Shown: positions 60,366-64,000 of the stretch, in pieces
Layout of the letters: each line of letters begins with the position of its first letter
Numbering within the stretch: position 1 is the first letter of the stretch
Source: Caballeronia sp. dw_19
GTDB lineage: Bacteria; Pseudomonadota; Gammaproteobacteria; Burkholderiales; Burkholderiaceae
Reading direction: 5' to 3'
Length of the DNA: 64,000 nucleotides
NCBI RefSeq assembly: GCF_018449515.1
Contig: NZ_JAAVUQ010000006.1
Span: forward strand, 248,001 to 312,000
The notes under the pieces: model-generated
Told to the model about the DNA's origin: nothing
The model's database searches: none
What the model saw: the letters and a program-made list of their open reading frames with translations, nothing else
Program-made: the position numbers and the translations under genes

Positions 60366-62639
60366 ATGAAAGTAAAATCAGTAGGTGTACTACTGGGAAT
60401 GAGTGTGATAGGTGTGGGCGTAGCGTTGATCGGTGGTTGCGGGCACAGCGACAATGGTTCGGCGAATACCAACAAGGGCGCGGGCTTTATCAACAGCTTC
60501 CAGATCATCTCTAGCGCGCCCGCTTTCGGGGGCGCCACGCCGGCCGGAGCAGCCGGCCCTTATCAGGTCATTACAGCCGTCGTGCACGGCGAGCTTGATC
60601 CGAACAATCCGCTCAACGCCGGTATCGTGAACATCAAGAACGCGCCGGTCGGCTCCGACGGGTACGTGGCCTACGCGACCGATGTCGTGATCCTGCGGCC
60701 CCAGAGCGCATCGACCGCAAACCGCGTTCTGTTCTATGACGTCGTCAACCGCGGCAGCAAAATTGGCGACGCTTCGTTCGTTGGCGGTGGCGCACTCGAT
60801 ACCGGCGCGGCCCCCACGTCCAGTTTCCCCTCGCTATTGCGCAATAACTACACCATCCTGTGGAGCGGCTGGCAAGGCGATGTTCCACTCACCGGCAACA
60901 GTACGCTCGCCGGCGCCGGGCTCCTGGGCACCAGCTTTCCGGTTGCGACCAACAAGGATGGCACGCTAATGACGGCGCTGAGCCGCGAGGAGTTTATCCC
61001 TGACTACGCGGGCGGCCCCGCCACCACCATCCCGTTGACCTATGCACCCGCCAATCTGAACGACAAGACTTCCGTGACGTTTACGGCGCGGCAGTCGTGG
61101 CTGACAGCTTATGGCAGCATTCCCGGTGGATTCCAGACGTACACGGCGCCATCGGTATCCGTACCCACCTGGAGTTATGTCAGTACACCAAACAATGTCT
61201 ACGAGGGTAATTACTCAGTGACGTTTACGCCACCGACCACCGTGCCCGGACCCAACGGCTCGAGTGTCGCGCCTGACGCAGGCACCATCTACAGCTTTGT
61301 CTATATGGCGGCCGCGCCCACCGTCGACGGTATTGGTTTCGCGGCATTGCGCGACCTGGTGTCGTTCCTTCGATACGACTCAACGGATGCTCAGGGCGTC
61401 GCCAATCCGCTCAACGATCTGAAGACTGCCCCTTGCGCCGCGGCCTCTTGCTCGCAGAACACCAACTTCGACATCGCTATTGGAGAAGGCATCTCGCAAT
61501 CGGGCCGATTCATGAAGGACTTTCTGTACGAGGGTTTCAATGTAGACAAGAACGGCAAGATCGTTTTCGACGGCATGTTCCCGATCATCTCCGCTGCCCG
61601 CCGCACGTGGACCAACGCGGCATTCGCGCAGCCCGGCCGCTGGTCAAAGCAGCATGAAGACCATTTCATGCCCGGCTTCCAGTTTCCATTCACCTACGCG
61701 ACACTCACCGACCCCGTCAGCGGCGCGACGGATGGCCTGCTCAAGCAATGCTCGGCGACCAACACCTGCCCGAAGATCATGCAACTCGACGGCGCGTTCG
61801 AATGGTGGGGTGGCGCGGCGTCGCTGGTGGTCACCGACGGGCGCGGCAACGACATCCAGCTCCCGCCCAATGTTCGTTACTACTTCGTGCCAGGAACGCA
61901 ACACGGCGGCGGCAGTGGGGTAACCACGGGCAACTTTGTCGTACCTGCGACCGGCAGTCAGTGCCAGTTCCCGGCTTCACCGGTCGAAGAGACGCCTATC
62001 GAGCGAGCGCTTATTCCCGCGCTTGTGAACTGGGTCGCCAATGGCACCCCGCCGCCGGCGTCGCAGTATCCGACCGTTGCAGCCGGCACGCTTGTAGCGC
62101 CAACCCAGACCGCTACCGGGTTTCCGAGCCTGACGAACGTCTTTGTACCGAGCGGACCGGCGGCCACCCCAGTCCAGTTGCAACTGACCTTTAACGGTGA
62201 GTACAACCAGCTGTTCGTGACCGACTACAGCAACGCCGTGCCGGTGGTCAATACCGCGCAGCAGTACACCATTCTTGTGCCGAAAGTCGATGCCAACGGC
62301 AACGAGACAACCGGCGTGCTCGTACCTGATGTCAGCGTGCCGCTCGCCACCTACACCGGCTGGAATTACCGCGGGTTGGGCCACGCAATAGGCGACGGCT
62401 GCATCTCGAACGGCGCGGCAATTCCGTTAGCCACGAACGCTGCCGCAGAAGCAGGCGGGACGGATTCCCGCGCCACACTTACGACGCTCTATGGCGCCAG
62501 CAGGTCGAAGTACCAGGCTGCCGTATCGGCGGCGGCCGATGCGCTCGTGAGCCAGGGCTATCTGTTGCAGGCCGACGCCGACAACGTCTTCGTTGCCAAC
62601 GCCGCAAGCATTTCGCCTACCTTGTTGCCCTTGCCCTGA
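60366..62639 (+). CDS. Large alpha/beta-hydrolase-domain lipoprotein
   Basis: A 757-residue protein. A signal peptide ends in the lipobox LIGGC (Cys near residue 26), so it is lipid-anchored. The body matches the 'alpha/beta hydrolase domain' family (Abhydrolase_10-like): N-terminal ITAVVHGELDPNNP, VLFYDVVNRGSK, NYTILWSGWQGD, and the nucleophile elbow IGEGISQSGRFMKDFLYEGF, with Ser in GxSQSGR. Substrates are unknown; related proteins are exported esterases or depolymerases. A GGAGAAAC site precedes the ATG. It is followed by another lipoprotein gene on the same strand. Confidence 0.88.
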   Translation: MKVKSVGVLLGMSVIGVGVALIGGCGHSDNGSANTNKGAGFINSFQIISSAPAFGGATPAGAAGPYQVITAVVHGELDPNNPLNAGIVNIKNAPVGSDGYVAYATDVVILRPQSASTANRVLFYDVVNRGSKIGDASFVGGGALDTGAAPTSSFPSLLRNNYTILWSGWQGDVPLTGNSTLAGAGLLGTSFPVATNKDGTLMTALSREEFIPDYAGGPATTIPLTYAPANLNDKTSVTFTARQSWLTAYGSIPGGFQTYTAPSVSVPTWSYVSTPNNVYEGNYSVTFTPPTTVPGPNGSSVAPDAGTIYSFVYMAAAPTVDGIGFAALRDLVSFLRYDSTDAQGVANPLNDLKTAPCAAASCSQNTNFDIAIGEGISQSGRFMKDFLYEGFNVDKNGKIVFDGMFPIISAARRTWTNAAFAQPGRWSKQHEDHFMPGFQFPFTYATLTDPVSGATDGLLKQCSATNTCPKIMQLDGAFEWWGGAASLVVTDGRGNDIQLPPNVRYYFVPGTQHGGGSGVTTGNFVVPATGSQCQFPASPVEETPIERALIPALVNWVANGTPPPASQYPTVAAGTLVAPTQTATGFPSLTNVFVPSGPAATPVQLQLTFNGEYNQLFVTDYSNAVPVVNTAQQYTILVPKVDANGNETTGVLVPDVSVPLATYTGWNYRGLGHAIGDGCISNGAAIPLATNAAAEAGGTDSRATLTTLYGASRSKYQAAVSAAADALVSQGYLLQADADNVFVANAASISPTLLPLP

Positions 62640-62745
62640 AGCGAAAATGAGGGAGCCGGATCGTGGCGCCGCCCGGCGTCACGGCTGACTCCTCATGCCG
62701 ATTCCTCACTTCCTGACCACCACGCACGATGAACAGGATGGAGCG

Positions 62746-63558
62746 ATGACCGGAACGAGAAGACGCACAGCCGCCGGGTTTATCGCTGCCGCAATGATGG
62801 CGCTCAATGGCTGCGGCGGGGGCGGAGGCAGTTCTGACACAGCGAACCCCGGTGCGCCCGCACCGGCCACGCCGAGCGTAATCGTCTATCAGGACAGCTT
62901 GATGCTCGGCAGCGTCACTCCGCAATCATTGTCTTTCGTTCCGGCAACAACGACCGTGAACGCCATGATCGTGAGTCCTGCGGCCGCGCCGCTTGTTGCC
63001 GCCGGCAACACCCCGCTTGTATCGAGCTATTTTCCGGGCACTGTTCCCGGCGCGGGCATAGCCTGTATCTCTGCGCCAACGAACAGTATTGGCACGGTGA
63101 CAGGCGTCAACGCCGGCGTGAACATCAAGAGTGTTGCTGTGATGCTGGATGGCTCCTGGACAGCATCGACCATCCCCGATGCAAACTGGAGTGCTCTTGG
63201 CGCCAGCGCCGCAGTGTTTGATGGCTGGGAAAACTGCGGAGCCAAAGCGGAAGGCAGTCCGTCGCCGTCGTCCACCTTGACGATCAATGCGGACGGCAGC
63301 TTCTCCGATAACGTATTCGACGGCAACCCCTCCACGACAGTTACCATCGTCGATCAAAGCTTCAGTTCGACACAGGCCGGGTCGATGCTCTCGGACGCCG
63401 GTTATCTCGATGCGAGCCAGGCTGACAATCCGCAGACCATTCGCCTGAAGGTATTCCAGAACGCTGCCAAGCAGACACTTCTCGTTGAGCAAGGCATTCC
63501 GGCCAGCGGCGCGACCAGCGCAAATCCTGGTTTTGTTGCGATCTATTTTCAGCGGTAA
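62746..63558 (+). CDS. Hypothetical lipoprotein
   Basis: A 270-residue protein with Arg-rich start (MTGTRRRTAAGF), a hydrophobic segment and lipobox LNGCGGGGGSS. After a Gly/Ser/Pro linker comes a beta-rich domain with two Cys (GIACISAPTN and WENCGAK). The start at 62746 was chosen because GGAGCG precedes it; the frame is open back to 62695. No family was recognised. It lies 106 bases after the hydrolase-domain lipoprotein and may be co-transcribed with it. Confidence 0.75.
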   Translation: MTGTRRRTAAGFIAAAMMALNGCGGGGGSSDTANPGAPAPATPSVIVYQDSLMLGSVTPQSLSFVPATTTVNAMIVSPAAAPLVAAGNTPLVSSYFPGTVPGAGIACISAPTNSIGTVTGVNAGVNIKSVAVMLDGSWTASTIPDANWSALGASAAVFDGWENCGAKAEGSPSPSSTLTINADGSFSDNVFDGNPSTTVTIVDQSFSSTQAGSMLSDAGYLDASQADNPQTIRLKVFQNAAKQTLLVEQGIPASGATSANPGFVAIYFQR

Positions 63559-64000
63559 GACCGATCGACAACGGACTGCAGGTTCACAACGAAGGCCGCC
63601 GAGAACCCTTTCCATCTTCTATCCGATACCACCACGCGTGGCAGTTGGCGTGTTTCAACGCCGCTCGCGCAGCGCTATTTACCTCTCCTTCACATCCATC
63701 CCCCAAGCGGAAAGGTCACGAACCTCCATCAATCCAGGCGCTAAATTTGTCGTCGGTGGTTTCTTTTTCGACGAGAATGTCGAATATACAAAGCATTACT
63801 TATCATATTAAATGGCAGACATTCCAGCAGATCTTGCTCGACCTTATTGTTCAGATATTTGACCTTTTGAATTCAGACGCCTCTTTGGACTGGGTATTCA
63901 TCTGACCTCGGCGCTGCAACCCATACTGCGTCAGCAGTTCAATACAAAACCGTTCAATGCAAGAGAGCGAGGAGAACGTCCCGCCTCCTCAGGCGCTTTT
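63559..64000. other. Region at right window edge without a recognised gene
   Basis: About 440 bases, AT-richer than the rest (63740-63900). Short frames at 63485-63811 and 63645-63905 lack ribosome sites and family motifs. A gene may begin beyond the window. Confidence 0.45.

Noticed and set aside
1..64000. CRISPR arrays, tRNA or rRNA genes, insertion sequences, prophage genes
   Set aside because: No regularly spaced repeats, cloverleaf sequences, transposase motifs or phage structural genes were seen on reading through the window.

Overview
The window looks like a chromosomal segment of a GC-rich betaproteobacterium of the Burkholderiaceae, most likely Paraburkholderia, Caballeronia or a close relative. 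The evidence is the three trimeric porins with the family's QSSVTLYG N-terminus, the small secreted DUF4148-type proteins, the many LysR regulators, a DUF2182 protein, a ProQ/FinO-domain protein and a SorC-led erythritol-type operon. No rRNA, tRNA, CRISPR array, phage or insertion sequence was recognised.

Layout. 1-16.6 kb is an envelope and signalling block: a cut-off porin start, a LysR gene followed by an OmpR-type response regulator, a tripartite RND efflux operon (permease, adaptor, outer-membrane factor), two further porins, three small exported proteins, a small lipoprotein below usual gene-calling size, and a minus-strand operon of response regulator, sensor kinase and an atypical response regulator that lacks the phospho-acceptor aspartate. 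16.7-20 kb is an XRE-cupin regulator, an MHS-type transporter and a DadA-like oxidase. 20-31.6 kb holds two LysR/SDR divergent pairs, each with a visible dyad, a sigma-54 activator, an IlvD/Edd dehydratase whose 3' end overlaps the debris of a LysR gene, an MnmD-type tRNA methyltransferase, a DJ-1/PfpI protein, a ProQ-domain protein and an odd small ABC-ATPase-like protein. 31.6-34.7 kb holds a DUF2182 membrane protein and a tightly coupled pair of winged-helix regulator and small beta-propeller.

34.8-52 kb is the centrepiece: a minus-strand sugar-alcohol catabolism region. From its promoter side it encodes a SorC regulator, an FGGY kinase, a GlpD-like dehydrogenase, an EryC-like epimerase, DhaK, DhaL, a DUF2291 protein, a three-component sugar ABC transporter, a TIM-like isomerase and RpiB. 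A long inverted repeat of about 1 kb then separates these from a second FGGY kinase/GlpD pair. The gene set fits conversion of a four-carbon polyol (erythritol or threitol) or erythrulose to D-erythrose 4-phosphate, with both a polyol-phosphate route (kinase then dehydrogenase) and a ketose-kinase route (DhaK/DhaL) available.

52-64 kb is mixed: a SAM methyltransferase, a TonB-dependent siderophore receptor with a PepSY membrane protein, a LysE-type exporter, a TetR regulator whose operator motif recurs in front of an epoxide-hydrolase-like gene, a frameshifted transporter remnant, a GntR regulator, a large alpha/beta-hydrolase-domain lipoprotein and a second lipoprotein. Functions are inferred from sequence motifs read by eye; no database search was run.
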